Positions 1 to 9,110 of a stretch of DNA of 64,000 nt are shown piece by piece. The notes under the pieces were generated by a model, which worked only from the letters and a program-made list of their open reading frames with translations, had not been told where the DNA came from and searched no databases. Where the stretch lies: positions 1 to 64,000 of the forward strand of contig JBBPIG010000011.1 of the NCBI GenBank assembly GCA_038040445.1, read 5' to 3'. The DNA comes from Acidobacteriota bacterium (GTDB lineage: Bacteria; Acidobacteriota; Blastocatellia; UBA7656). A program made the translations under genes and the position numbers. The first letter of the stretch is position 1. Each line of letters opens with the position of its first letter.

Positions 1-572
1 TTTGGATGGGCCTCAGGTTGAATACCTTCAAGACGCCGGGCGGGTATCGGCTCGTCTATCCGAAGGGCGGATACATCTTGCACATGCTTCGCGCGATCAT
101 GTACGACAACAAGACCGGCGATCAACGGTTCATCGACATGATGCACGACTTCGTCAAGACCCATTTCAACCAGAACGCTTCGACTGAGAGCTTCAAACGC
201 GTGGTCGAAAAACATATGAAGCCAAATATGGACCTCGACGGTAACAAGCGAATGGACTGGTTCTTCAACGAGTGGGTGTACGGGACTGAGCTGCCGCGGT
301 ACCGGCTCGAGTACACGCTCGCCACGGAAACGGACGGGAAGATACTGCTAAAGTTAACGGTCTCGCAAAGCGGAGTTTCGGAGAACTTCAAGATGCTGGT
401 ACCGATCTATCTGGATTTCGATGGCAAGTGGATGCGGCTAGGCGAAGCGAGGATCACCGGGAATTCAACGACGCCGGAGTTCAGGGTGAAATTACCGCAA
501 CGGCCAAAACGCGTGGGACTAAATGCGTTTCATGATGTGCTCGCAGTGGAGAGCGTCAGCGAACAAAAATGA
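1..572 (+). CDS. M1-family aminopeptidase, C-terminal fragment
   Basis: The reading frame is open from the window edge, so the N-terminal part, including the HExxH zinc site, lies outside. About 190 residues remain. They resemble the C-terminal end of gluzincin M1 peptidases: a helical stretch with MLRAIMYDNKTGDQRFIDMM, a segment SFKRVVEKHM, the typical WFFNEWVYGTELPRY stretch, and then a beta-rich tail (KLTVSQSGV..FKMLVPIYLDF). M1 enzymes remove N-terminal residues from peptides; in this kind of bacterium many are exported, which cannot be checked here. The protein ends at a TGA at 570-572, followed by a hairpin repeat. The family call is from motif recall; substrate is unknown. Confidence 0.75.
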   Translation, partial: WMGLRLNTFKTPGGYRLVYPKGGYILHMLRAIMYDNKTGDQRFIDMMHDFVKTHFNQNASTESFKRVVEKHMKPNMDLDGNKRMDWFFNEWVYGTELPRYRLEYTLATETDGKILLKLTVSQSGVSENFKMLVPIYLDFDGKWMRLGEARITGNSTTPEFRVKLPQRPKRVGLNAFHDVLAVESVSEQK

Positions 573-591
573 TCCTTGAAGGACGTAGGGC

Positions 592-689
592 AGGATCACA
601 GATCGGCAAGGGCGGTTTACCCCCACTCTTCCGTTTCGCAGTCACCAACAAGAGAGCGGGGTAAACCGCCCTTCCCGACCTGTGATCCT
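592..689. repeat. Palindromic intergenic repeat, family A copy 1
   Basis: A long imperfect inverted repeat fills the space between the convergent M1 peptidase and lactate permease genes. The outer arms are AGGATCACAG / CTGTGATCCT and the inner arms GGGCGGTTTACCCC / GGGGTAAACCGCCC. A second copy at 24176-24252 has the same layout with paired substitutions in the stem. No T-run follows it, so it is not a canonical terminator, though it could stop or protect both convergent transcripts. Confidence 0.8.
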
Positions 690-709
690 TACTAACTGTC
701 CTTTGTGGC

Positions 710-2407
710 TCAATGTGGTATTGCACCTGGGAAGAGATAAGCGTACGCCATTACGATAAGACCCACTATCGAAGCCAGCGCGATCGAGTGCCAAAACACA
801 AACTTGAATATCACGCCTTCGTTTCCAACCTGATTCGTAGCAGCTGTGGCTACGACGATTGATTGAGCGTCCACCATTTTGCCCATCACTCCGCCCGCGC
901 TGTTGGCCGCGCACATTAGAATAGGACTCAGGTTTAGTTGCTCGGCGGTGATGCGTTGCAGTCCTCCGAACAACGCATTCGAAGAAGTGTCGCTGCCGGT
1001 CAGCGCTACTCCGAGCCATCCAAGAAAAGTGCCGAAGAACGGGAACAGCCATCCCGTGCGCGTGAACGCAAGCCCGAGTACAGCGTCCATCCCCGAATAG
1101 CGAGTCACAAATCCAAGCCCAAGCATGAACGAGATCGCCAACACCGCGAATCTCATTCGAACCAACGTGCGCCAGAAGATTCTCGCAAGCTCCGCCGGCG
1201 AAACACCAAGCAGAATCCCCGCGAAGATTGCCGCGATGAAGCAAGCCGAGCCGGTCGCCGAGAGCCAGTTGAAGTCGAACTTCGCTTTTTCGGGCTCGGG
1301 CTTTGAAACTACCGGAGCTGCGCGGGTCACTGCCAGATGCAGCACCGGCACGTCCCATCCGCCTCGCTCAAACGCGGGAGTGGACGTCTGGTTGAGCGCC
1401 GTCTTGATCGCCGGCAGTCCCCACAACAACACAAAGAGGGTGAGCACCATGAAAGGCATCCACGCTCGCGCGACTTGCGCCGGCCTCCGCGAATTCGAAC
1501 CGCTGGATGTCCCGGCGGCCGAGGCCGCCGCTTCAGCGTCTTCGCTCGCGGCCTCAGCTTCATGCGCGGGATCATCGTCGAAGCGCCAGATGCGGCGCGG
1601 CTTCCAGAAGCGAAGAAACATTACGGTTGAAACCAGCGACACCAATCCGCCGGCGATGTCGACCAGATTGCTGTCTACGAAGTTCGACCACACGAACTGA
1701 GTCGCGCCGAATGACAATCCAACGACCAGTATCGCGGGCAGCACTTCGAACGTCTCGCGCCAGCCAACCATCGCGCGCACCAGCCAGAATGGAACGATGA
1801 TGGCGGTGATGGGAAGAATGCGGCCTATCATGGAATTCAAATCCGCTTCGGGCAGTCCCGATACGGCAGCCAGCGTGTGGACTGGCGTGCCTATGGCTCC
1901 CCACGCTACTGGCGCGGTGTTAGCGATCAGGTTAAGAGCGGCTGCGTGAAACGGTTTGAACCCGAGCCCGATCATGAAAGCGCCGGCTATCGCGACCGGC
2001 GCGCCGAATCCCGCCGCGCCCTCGATCACCGCGCCGAAGCAAAAGGCGACCAGCAGCGCCTGCAATCTGCGATCGGGAGTGATCGCCGCAACTGACTGTT
2101 TCATTATTTCGAACTGGCCGGTATGAACCGATATGTCGTAAAGAAAGACCGCGGCAACGACGATCCAGGCGATTTTCAAGATGCCGAACCCGGCGCCGTA
2201 AAACAAGCTCGCGGTCGAAAGCGACCACGGCATCTGAAACACGGCACTGGCGACAATGAGCGCGGTCGCCGCTCCCGCAATGGCTGCCCAATGCGGCTTT
2301 ACTCGAAAGATCGCGAGCAAACCTAACAACACGACGACCGGCAGCGCGGCCGCCAGTGTCGATAACCACCACACGCCGAACGGGTCATAAACCTGTGTCC
2401 ACGACAT
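710..2407 (-). CDS. lldP: L-lactate permease
   Basis: A 565-residue polytopic membrane protein of the LctP/LldP family, which takes up L-lactate (also D-lactate or glycolate) with protons across the inner membrane. The N-terminus MSWTQVYDPFGVWWLSTLAA matches the family start, and the conserved stretch VIEGAAGFGAPVAIAGAFM lies near residue 120. There are about 12-14 hydrophobic helices with a charged cytoplasmic loop (residues about 275-310, rich in E/A/S). Length is usual for the family (about 550). The ATG at 2407 was chosen because it matches the family start and has a purine-rich GAGAAAGAGAAG just upstream; an in-frame start 45 bp further up is possible. No lactate dehydrogenase gene is adjacent. 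Confidence 0.93.
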   Translation of the reverse strand: MSWTQVYDPFGVWWLSTLAAALPVVVLLGLLAIFRVKPHWAAIAGAATALIVASAVFQMPWSLSTASLFYGAGFGILKIAWIVVAAVFLYDISVHTGQFEIMKQSVAAITPDRRLQALLVAFCFGAVIEGAAGFGAPVAIAGAFMIGLGFKPFHAAALNLIANTAPVAWGAIGTPVHTLAAVSGLPEADLNSMIGRILPITAIIVPFWLVRAMVGWRETFEVLPAILVVGLSFGATQFVWSNFVDSNLVDIAGGLVSLVSTVMFLRFWKPRRIWRFDDDPAHEAEAASEDAEAAASAAGTSSGSNSRRPAQVARAWMPFMVLTLFVLLWGLPAIKTALNQTSTPAFERGGWDVPVLHLAVTRAAPVVSKPEPEKAKFDFNWLSATGSACFIAAIFAGILLGVSPAELARIFWRTLVRMRFAVLAISFMLGLGFVTRYSGMDAVLGLAFTRTGWLFPFFGTFLGWLGVALTGSDTSSNALFGGLQRITAEQLNLSPILMCAANSAGGVMGKMVDAQSIVVATAATNQVGNEGVIFKFVFWHSIALASIVGLIVMAYAYLFPGAIPH

Positions 2408-2556
2408 CTTCTCTTTCTCGAGACTGTGCTGGATTCGCGGTGGGCGCGTCACACCGCGCGATAGAATCTATCTTTGAAATATTGGAGCGAATCTCTAATG
2501 CAATTGGGAGAGCCACTTCGTGGAGGTAACACCCGCCAGCTACAATAATCCGCCCG

Positions 2557-3525
2557 CTATGCTGCCACCATCAACAGCGTCAAGCCCCCTTGATCACGGT
2601 TGTCAGCGCCGATTTGGCGGAGGTGGAAGATGTACGCATCGCCAGTCTGCGCTCCGGACAAGGTCGCCGTGAAGGTAAACTCGGTGAATTGCCCGGCGCC
2701 CAGTTTGATCTTCGCTTCATAGCTTTGCTGGCGAGCCAGGATCGCGCTAAGCAAGCCGGGCCGGCTACGATCGGTCACTTCTGCATTCGGAAAATCAGGG
2801 AGCACAAATTTGAAGCTCCGCGGCGGCGCGGTTGTCAGCCGGTTAGAGCCGTGTGCCCCTTGAAGCCGTGCCGATACGACTTTCTGGACGAAACTGTTCG
2901 GCTTGAGATCGACCACAGCGCGAAGCGTGACTTCTTGCGAGTTGACCGGGTCCGGATTGACGGTCGCCACCTGAGAACTCTGCGTACCGGGGGGAACAGG
3001 GGGACTAACAACGATCCCGCCGCCGGAAGCTACAACGCAGAGATTATGCTGCGCGACGTGCGGGTCGCCGGGCGCGAAGAAGTTTTGGGCACTCGGCGTC
3101 AGAGGATCAGGATAGCACCTCGCAACCATGCACAGGTCACCAGGACTGTGAGGATCAGCCCGATTAAACCCAAGGGACTGGTTCACCACCATTACCTGAG
3201 TAGCGGTGGCGCCCTCGGCGGGGAAAGGCGTGCCGATGCTTTGAATCTCTCTCGCGCTGGCTCGATTATTCGGGGCCATCGCCAGGGACGGACCGGCCAC
3301 CCACAACTCGGCAGTAACGCTCTCGGCAAAGGGCGTCGTACAGCCGCTGCCGGCAGCTTTCCTATGTAGTTTCACCGCTACACTGATGTTGGGGCCCGAG
3401 GGGCCGCTAAGGCTGATGTCGGGGCTAAGCCACCAAGTGTCGGTGCTGTTATGTGCTCCTCCATCGCCTGGTAGTGCCTCCATGAATATGCAAGTGTCGG
3501 CTGCGAGACCGGGGTCGTTCGGCAT
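2557..3525 (-). CDS. Hypothetical protein, possible beta-sandwich domains
   Basis: A 322-residue protein I do not recognise. It begins with an ATG preceded by a good AAAGGAG Shine-Dalgarno sequence, which together with normal residue composition favours this strand over the arginine-rich antisense frame. The segment WWLSPDISLSGPSGPNISV near residues 31-50 resembles the start of Ig-like/CARDB-type adhesion domains, and the rest is rich in V, T, P and G, as in beta-sandwich proteins. No signal peptide or membrane segment is visible. Stands alone between convergent or divergent neighbours. Function unknown. Confidence 0.6.
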   Translation of the reverse strand: MPNDPGLAADTCIFMEALPGDGGAHNSTDTWWLSPDISLSGPSGPNISVAVKLHRKAAGSGCTTPFAESVTAELWVAGPSLAMAPNNRASAREIQSIGTPFPAEGATATQVMVVNQSLGFNRADPHSPGDLCMVARCYPDPLTPSAQNFFAPGDPHVAQHNLCVVASGGGIVVSPPVPPGTQSSQVATVNPDPVNSQEVTLRAVVDLKPNSFVQKVVSARLQGAHGSNRLTTAPPRSFKFVLPDFPNAEVTDRSRPGLLSAILARQQSYEAKIKLGAGQFTEFTFTATLSGAQTGDAYIFHLRQIGADNRDQGGLTLLMVAA

Positions 3526-3718
3526 AGCGCGCTCCTTTCGGTGAGTCTTATCTCTAGTCTGTGCGTGTGACGTCGAGATTCAATAAGGACCGTCGTCAAT
3601 CAGGACCGGGCGCTATCTTACGACTTCCCCTTGCGGTGATCAAGCTGACATGCTCCACCTCAACTCACGATGATTCTATGATTGGACTGATGACTCGCCA
3701 CATTAGATGACTTTCATC

Positions 3719-4312
3719 TCACAGCTTTTCACCTTCGCAAAGCTTACCGTATTCGCTGGAGTAGTGAAGAGGGATTTCCCGATACTCGGCAGTCTCAAGG
3801 CAATACACCAGACAACGGTCGAAAGGCCGCGAGTAGATGTGCAAGCTTACCGCCCGCTGATTGAACTCGGCGAGGTTCAGCACTTGATGCACAGGTTCAG
3901 CGGCGTCCACTTCGGCAGGCACAAGGCGGTGTATATCGAGCGCATCGGTGGGTTGCAGTTTGCAGTATCCGGTCGAAGCGTTCTGATCGAGCACGCGGAA
4001 GTTCTGCACCCTAAGCCTGCCCGTCGGAATCGCCATCCAGCAGCTCTGATTGTGATGATTGTGGATCTGCGAAACCTGCCCGATATCCCAGCAAATCGCG
4101 ATCAGCTCGAACAGGTCATTCTTGAAAATCAGGTTGCGCGTATAGTGGTTATTGCTGAAGAACAGGTACTGAGCGAGGGAGCTTTCATCAACCGGATGTT
4201 GCTTTAGATAATCGTAGACCACGCCGGCGCGAAAGTCTTCCTGAGGTATGGCACACAGCTCGGCGACAAACTGATCGATAGAGACTAGTCGTGCGGTTGC
4301 TTCAACGCTCAT
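3719..4312 (-). CDS. cdoA: Cysteine dioxygenase (type I)
   Basis: A 197-residue cupin enzyme predicted to oxidise L-cysteine with O2 to cysteine sulfinate using mononuclear Fe(II), the first step of cysteine breakdown. The iron ligands are visible as H84 and H86 in IHNHHNQSC and H142 in VHQVLN. C91 and Y160 (SLHIYSRP) stand where the thioether cross-link pair of rat CDO (C93-Y157) is, so the cofactor may be present. Length matches the family (about 200). The ATG at 4312 has no clear Shine-Dalgarno. The next gene upstream on the same strand is a cytochrome c with about 200 bp between; a functional link is not evident. Confidence 0.9.
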   Translation of the reverse strand: MSVEATARLVSIDQFVAELCAIPQEDFRAGVVYDYLKQHPVDESSLAQYLFFSNNHYTRNLIFKNDLFELIAICWDIGQVSQIHNHHNQSCWMAIPTGRLRVQNFRVLDQNASTGYCKLQPTDALDIHRLVPAEVDAAEPVHQVLNLAEFNQRAVSLHIYSRPFDRCLVYCLETAEYREIPLHYSSEYGKLCEGEKL

Positions 4313-4395
4313 GATTCAGTTCCTAACCACGGCGGAGGCGCACGCTACCCCGGCTCGGCGGTCGTCTCTCTTTTTCGCGGTAAGGCTGGCCCGGG

Positions 4396-4527
4396 CTACT
4401 CGTCGTGCAGCAGCGATCTCAATTGCTCGCGAAGCTCGGGAGTATTCTCGTGTCCGTGACTTCCGACTGCGTGTTGAACGGCAATCTCGAGGATCTCTTC
4501 GTCTAATTCGTCGCTACTTTTTCCCAA
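4396..4527 (-). CDS. Possible small ORF overlapping the cytochrome c stop
   Basis: A 43-residue frame could start at a TTG (4527) inside the last codons of the cytochrome c gene and end at a TAG at 4396. It would read as an acidic, helix-prone peptide (DELDEEILEIAVQHAV then ELREQLRSLL). The composition looks protein-like and unlike the arginine-rich shadow upstream of it in the same frame, and the position suggests translational coupling. There is no family match from memory and TTG is a weak start, so it may also be a remnant of a longer gene. Confidence 0.25.
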   Translation of the reverse strand: MGKSSDELDEEILEIAVQHAVGSHGHENTPELREQLRSLLHDE

Positions 4528-4879
4528 AGGCGCGAACGCGAGCCACGACGGCAGCGACCTCTTCGTCCGATAGCTTGGCCTTGAACGCAGGCATGAACTT
4601 GCCTTTTCCGTTCTTCGTCGCCTCGGTGATCTGGGCATCCGTATGCGACTTCTGCCACGCCGCATCAGTGAAATCCGGCTGCCCCTTCTTGCGCCAATTC
4701 GGAATTCCACGCCCATCCTTGCCGTGGCAGGTCGCGCACTTTGCTGTATAAAGCGCGGCGCCGTCGGCTACCGGATATGGGGCGGGGGTGCCTGCCGGTG
4801 TGCCGGTGGTCAGAACATACGCCGAGAGAATTATTGCTGCTAGAGAAATCGATCCCTTGAACTTCGTGCTGTTTTTCAT
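4514..4879 (-). CDS. Exported c-type cytochrome, single haem
   Basis: A 121-residue protein with an N-terminal signal or anchor segment (SLAAIILSAYVLTTG) followed by a class I cytochrome c fold. The haem motif CATCH is at residues 48-52 and a candidate axial methionine sits in KGKFMPAFK near residue 96. It would carry electrons in the periplasm. The ATG at 4879 was preferred over one 84 bp upstream because a GAGGAG sequence precedes it and the signal peptide then starts normally (MKNSTKFKG). Electron donor and acceptor are not indicated by neighbours. Confidence 0.88.
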   Translation of the reverse strand: MKNSTKFKGSISLAAIILSAYVLTTGTPAGTPAPYPVADGAALYTAKCATCHGKDGRGIPNWRKKGQPDFTDAAWQKSHTDAQITEATKNGKGKFMPAFKAKLSDEEVAAVVARVRAFGKK

Positions 4880-5142
4880 GTGGCTGCTATTTCTCCTCGG
4901 GTTCGTCATTGTAGTGTTGGTGTATGAGATGAACACAAACCAAAGTCTGTTGTACCGCCTCATTCTTGGACCGCCGATGATAGCAAGTCACGGCCTAAAA
5001 ACCAAACATCAAGCTCGCCGCTCCAGCCGAGCCCGCATCGGTCTACGAGCACCTCAGGACCCACCTCCAACAGCATCGAAATGATGTGCGCGGGGCGCTC
5101 CAGCCGTCGAAACTTCAACGCTGCGAGTTCTTGAACGTTTCG

Positions 5143-5874
5143 CTATTTCGCGCCGGCTTTTGCAAGCGCTTCTGCGACGTTGGCGTGGTTTTCGCGCTTG
5201 GCGTACATCAAAGCGGTGTAGCCGTACTTGTCCTTCGCGTTCACGTTTGCGCCTTTGTCGATCAAGGCCTGCGCTGCATCGGCGTGACCCCAGTTGGCTG
5301 CGAGTATGAGCGCAGTCCGGCCCTCTTTATCCTTATCATCAAGGCCGGCGCCTTTTTCGAGCAACGCCTTCACAACCTCGGCGCGATTGTTTGAAGCGGC
5401 CTCAATCAACGCCGTCGAGCCATCCTTGCTCTTCGAGTTCAGGTTCGCACCCTTCTCCAGCAGCGCCAGCACAACCTGAATGTGGCCAGGTCCTGCCGCC
5501 TCAATCAAGGCAGTGTGGTCCTCCTTGTCTTTTGCATTGGCGTCGGCTCCTTTTTCAAGAAGCAGCTTCGCGGCATCAAGGCGGCCCAGGAATGCCGCGT
5601 CCATCAACGCGGTTTTACCGTCGGCGCTTCTCGCGTTGACATCTATGCCCTTGGCAAGCTCCGCGCGCAGAGCATCGACGTCTCCTCTCTTGGCTGCCGC
5701 GTGCAGTTCCGCTGAAGCGTCTTGAGCGTAGGCTGCCGTCGGAATGAGCAGCGCGAATAACAAAGCCGCGACCAGGCAGCCTTGATGAAGAACCGTCGTA
5801 CCGATTCGATGTTGTGCGCGCCGAACGGAAGAAAGAGGCACAAAGGCTACACTGAATGTCGAGTCTCGATTCAT
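5143..5874 (-). CDS. Exported ankyrin-repeat protein
   Basis: A 243-residue protein with a signal peptide (hydrophobic run LVAALLFALLIPTAAYAQ ending near residue 51) followed by about six ankyrin repeats to the C-terminus. Each repeat has the usual pattern, for example DGKTALMDAAFLGRLDAAKL then LLEKGADANAKD. Ankyrin arrays bind protein partners; export to the periplasm is inferred from the signal peptide. Spacing of 33 residues is regular and uninterrupted. Partner unknown. The signal peptide would be easier to recognise from a later Met, so the exact start is uncertain. Confidence 0.85.
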   Translation of the reverse strand: MNRDSTFSVAFVPLSSVRRAQHRIGTTVLHQGCLVAALLFALLIPTAAYAQDASAELHAAAKRGDVDALRAELAKGIDVNARSADGKTALMDAAFLGRLDAAKLLLEKGADANAKDKEDHTALIEAAGPGHIQVVLALLEKGANLNSKSKDGSTALIEAASNNRAEVVKALLEKGAGLDDKDKEGRTALILAANWGHADAAQALIDKGANVNAKDKYGYTALMYAKRENHANVAEALAKAGAK

Positions 5875-6317
5875 GACCCTACCTCCACCTTGCCGGGCGG
5901 CCAGTTCGGTCTGCTGATGGCCGCGTCACCGCCGCAGAGGCGCCAGCTCGGAGTTATTCACGCGAGCAAGCTCTCTTACCGCAATGCTACTCCCGCAAGA
6001 TCCTTTAGATTCGATTCCGGCCGGTATGCTGTTAGAAGCAGCATTTGGCTCGTTAGATGGCTCTCTTTTACATCTAAACGTTTTGGGTGTCAATCTTCAG
6101 GCATTGGAAAGGAGGTCGCTATTTGGCCTGCCGCGTAGCGCTACTTGTCGATAGACGAAATCGGTGCGAATCCGTCAAGCCCGCGTCATCGGCGGTCTAT
6201 GAGTTCGTAAGCATCGCATTGCCCGCGCCGCATAGACCACGGATGACACTTGATTCGGCCGATTCACGCGGATACCCCGTTTACTACTGAAGCGCATGCT
6301 ACAGGCCACTAGTTGCT
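5875..6317. other. Intergenic gap between ankyrin gene and GH63-like gene
   Basis: A 443-bp stretch without a credible ORF. The left part should hold the ankyrin gene promoter (leftward). The right part contains a motif resembling the cobalamin riboswitch core on the plus strand, listed separately, with no plus-strand gene after it. Confidence 0.6.
6090..6260 (+). ncRNA. Cobalamin-riboswitch-like sequence, orphan
   Basis: On the plus strand the stretch around 6150-6185 reads GACGAAATCGGTGCGAATCC followed by GTCAAGCCCGC, close to the most conserved part of the cobalamin riboswitch (a GAA, then GGTGnnAATCC, then CCCGC). The next bases do not show the usual ACTGT box, and the 3' half (ACCACGGATGAC) matches only loosely. 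An outer pairing ATAGAC/GTCTAT encloses the core. There is no downstream plus-strand gene, since the next gene is convergent. It may be a decayed riboswitch or a chance match. Confidence 0.3.
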
Positions 6318-9017
6318 TCACCGGCGCCATTCATCTATCAACGAAGCGACCAGCGCGCTCCAGCCCGTCTGGTGCGAAGCGCCCACGCCCGCCCCATTGT
6401 CTCCGTGAAAATACTCGTAGAACAAAATGTAGTCGCGCCAATGCGGGTCTTCCTGAAACTTCTTCGTCCCGCCGTAGACCGGCCGGATGCCCTCTTCATT
6501 CCTGGTGAATATTCGGATCAGCCGATTGGCAATGCCTTCTGCTATCTCGGTCAAGGTCGCCTCGCGGCCCGATCCATCCGAGAGCGGCACACTGAAGTGC
6601 GGTCCGTATGCCTTGCCAAGTTTTCTGAGCGACTCGATCATCAAGAACGACGTTGGAAACCACACCGGGCCCCGCCAGTTCGAGTTGCCGCCTTTTATCT
6701 TGTTGTCCGACTCTGCCGGTTCGTAGCGCACTTCGCTGTTGCCGAACACATACGGGTGCTGCTCGTGATACTTCGACAGGCTGCGGATTCCGTAGTCGGA
6801 TAGAAACTCGGCCGGATCGATCAGTCTCTTAAGAATCTGTTTGGTTTGATCCTGGTCGACAATCGCCAGAACGTGCACGTCGACTCCTTCGTGCTGTATG
6901 TGGTAACAGACGCGCTCCACCAGCTCCGGCCTGTTTTCGGTGAACCATTCAAGGTTGGAGCTGAACTCTGGAAAGCCCTTCATCCACTCAACCTCGAGCC
7001 GTTCGATCGCGTATAGCGGAATAAGCCCTACAAGCGAGCGGACGCGAAACTTGTGGAAGCTCCCGTCGGGATAGCGCAGCACGTCGTAGAAAAAACCGTC
7101 CTTCTCATCCCACAGCGAATAGTCGCGGCCGCCGCGGTGCTTCATCGCGGCGCCGACGTAGATGTAATGCTGGAAGAACTTCGTCGCAAGACCCTCGTAG
7201 ACTTTGTGCTCCTTCGCAAGCTCGAGCGCGATGCGCATCAGGTTCAAGCAGAACATCCCCATCCATCCGGTCGCGTCGCTCTGTTCCAGCACGACACCGG
7301 CTTGAAGCTTTTCACTCCGGTCGATCACCGTGATGTTGTCGAGCCCCAGAAAGCCCCCTTCGAAGATGTTGTTGCCCTCGCTGTCTACCTTGTTCACCCA
7401 CCACGCAAAGTTGATCAGCAGTTTGTGAAAACACTTCTCCAACCAATCGCGATCCGCGCGCCCGGTCCTTATCCGGTCCATGTTATACACTCGCCAACAG
7501 GCCCAGGCGTGCACTGGCGGGTTCAGATCCGAGAACTCCCATTCGTAAGCCGGGAGTTGGCCGTTCGGATGCTGGAACTGCTCGAAGAGCATCAGCCACA
7601 GTTGCTCCTTGGCGAACTCGGCATCGACAAGCGCCAGCGCCACGGTGTGAAACGCGAGGTCCCATGCGGCAAACCACGGGTACTCCCACTTGTCGGGCAT
7701 CGAAAGAATGCGCATCGAGTTCAGATGCTGCCAGTGGGCGTTCCGAGCCGAGTGCCGCGATTCGGGCGGAGGGTTACTGGGGTCGTCGCCTTCCATCCAT
7801 CGATGCACGTCATACAGATAAATCTGCTTGGTCCACAGCAGGCCCGCGAACGCCTGACGCTGAATGCGGCGCTCGTCTTCACTGGCCTTGGCCGGGTGAA
7901 TGAAGTCGTAAAACTCATCCGCTTCGGCGAGACGCTGCTGGATGACTTTGTTCACACTCTTGAGCGGCGCGTCCAATTGCTCCGAAGTGAGGCGCAACCT
8001 TAGGACAATCGAACCGCCTGCGGGAACCATGCGCTCATAGTGTAGGCCCGCCTTCGTGCCCACGCGCGCCGGGTTGATTGCCGCTTCGCCGTTGATGATG
8101 TAGCGATGGAATGCATCCTTGTAGTAGGGCTCGGGGCTGGGCGATCCCACAACGTGCGCGCGCGACGGGTTCGTTTCGTTGTTGGTGAACAGCATCTCGG
8201 CGCCGGCGTCCGCATACAGGTAGCGAGGCCCGAGGCTGTAGCTGAATGCAAGGTTTTTCAGTATATGTGCCGTGCAATCGCTGGCTATCAGGCCCTGGTG
8301 ATCATCGCCCGCGGGACCTGGCGATATTGAAGGCTCGGCGCTCCGCTGATTTGTCCAGCCCCACGTGTTTCTAAACCACAGGTGAGGGATGATGTGAAGC
8401 GGCGCGTCTTCAGGTCCGCGATTGAAGGCTTCGATCTTTATGCATATGTCTTCGGGGGAGGCTTTCGCATACTCGACGACGATATCGAAGTACCTGTCTT
8501 CGTCAAACACGCCGGTGTCCAGCAACTCGTATTCAAATCCTCGGCCCCCACGGCTTCGATTCTCGTCGATCAGACGCCGGTAAGGGAACTCAGCCTGCGG
8601 GTACTTGTACAGGTATTTCATGTAGCTGTGCGAAGGCGTGCTGTCGAGATAGAAGTAATACTCTTTTACGTCTTCGCCGTGATTGCCTTCCGAAGGTACG
8701 AGGCCGAATGCGCGCTCTTTCAAGATCGGATCGCGCCCGTTCCACAACGCGAGAGCGAACACAAGCAACTGGTAGCGGTCGCAGATTCCAGCCAGCCCGT
8801 CCTCTCCCCATCGATAAGCGCGGCTACGAGCCATGTCGTGAGTGAGATATTCCCAGGCATTGCCGTTCGCACTGTAGTCTTCGCGAACGGTCCCCCAGGC
8901 GCGCTCGGTTACATAGGGACCCCAGCGACGCCAGGGCGGTACGAGCCCGACATTCTCTCTGAGCCGCGCATGCTCTTTAGTTGGAGGAGGAGTCTTTTCG
9001 TCGGGATTATCGTTCAT
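6318..9017 (-). CDS. GH63-like glucosidase (MGH1-type alpha/alpha-barrel)
   Basis: An 899-residue cytoplasmic-looking protein without signal peptide. The start ([18 protein letters not shown].. [12 protein letters not shown]) and the large C-terminal alpha/alpha-toroid region with [40 protein letters not shown] and [20 protein letters not shown] are typical of bacterial GH63-family proteins related to eukaryotic processing alpha-glucosidase. In bacteria such enzymes act on alpha-glucosides or glucosyl/mannosyl glycerate-type solutes; the substrate here is not known. AAGGAACG lies directly before the ATG. It stands alone. Confidence 0.85.
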   Translation of the reverse strand: MNDNPDEKTPPPTKEHARLRENVGLVPPWRRWGPYVTERAWGTVREDYSANGNAWEYLTHDMARSRAYRWGEDGLAGICDRYQLLVFALALWNGRDPILKERAFGLVPSEGNHGEDVKEYYFYLDSTPSHSYMKYLYKYPQAEFPYRRLIDENRSRGGRGFEYELLDTGVFDEDRYFDIVVEYAKASPEDICIKIEAFNRGPEDAPLHIIPHLWFRNTWGWTNQRSAEPSISPGPAGDDHQGLIASDCTAHILKNLAFSYSLGPRYLYADAGAEMLFTNNETNPSRAHVVGSPSPEPYYKDAFHRYIINGEAAINPARVGTKAGLHYERMVPAGGSIVLRLRLTSEQLDAPLKSVNKVIQQRLAEADEFYDFIHPAKASEDERRIQRQAFAGLLWTKQIYLYDVHRWMEGDDPSNPPPESRHSARNAHWQHLNSMRILSMPDKWEYPWFAAWDLAFHTVALALVDAEFAKEQLWLMLFEQFQHPNGQLPAYEWEFSDLNPPVHAWACWRVYNMDRIRTGRADRDWLEKCFHKLLINFAWWVNKVDSEGNNIFEGGFLGLDNITVIDRSEKLQAGVVLEQSDATGWMGMFCLNLMRIALELAKEHKVYEGLATKFFQHYIYVGAAMKHRGGRDYSLWDEKDGFFYDVLRYPDGSFHKFRVRSLVGLIPLYAIERLEVEWMKGFPEFSSNLEWFTENRPELVERVCYHIQHEGVDVHVLAIVDQDQTKQILKRLIDPAEFLSDYGIRSLSKYHEQHPYVFGNSEVRYEPAESDNKIKGGNSNWRGPVWFPTSFLMIESLRKLGKAYGPHFSVPLSDGSGREATLTEIAEGIANRLIRIFTRNEEGIRPVYGGTKKFQEDPHWRDYILFYEYFHGDNGAGVGASHQTGWSALVASLIDEWRR

Positions 9018-9110
9018 CGTTCCTTAAGGGGAAGCTTTGATGGGAATCGAACGGATTGAAAATTGAAAATTGACCTTCAAGCTCAGATCTCGCACGTGTC
9101 ACCCGCCCAA

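Noticed and set aside
2590-3369. Long plus-strand frame (259 codons) antisense to the hypothetical protein gene
   Set aside because: Arginine-rich, no ribosome site, while the minus-strand frame has a clear AAAGGAG and normal composition.
6150-6185. Possible tRNA because of a T-loop-like GGTGCGAATCC
   Set aside because: No anticodon arm, acceptor stem or D-arm can be drawn around it; it fits the cobalamin riboswitch core better.
8382-9059. Plus-strand frame antisense to the GH63-like gene
   Set aside because: No ribosome site or family features; the opposite strand carries conserved enzyme motifs.
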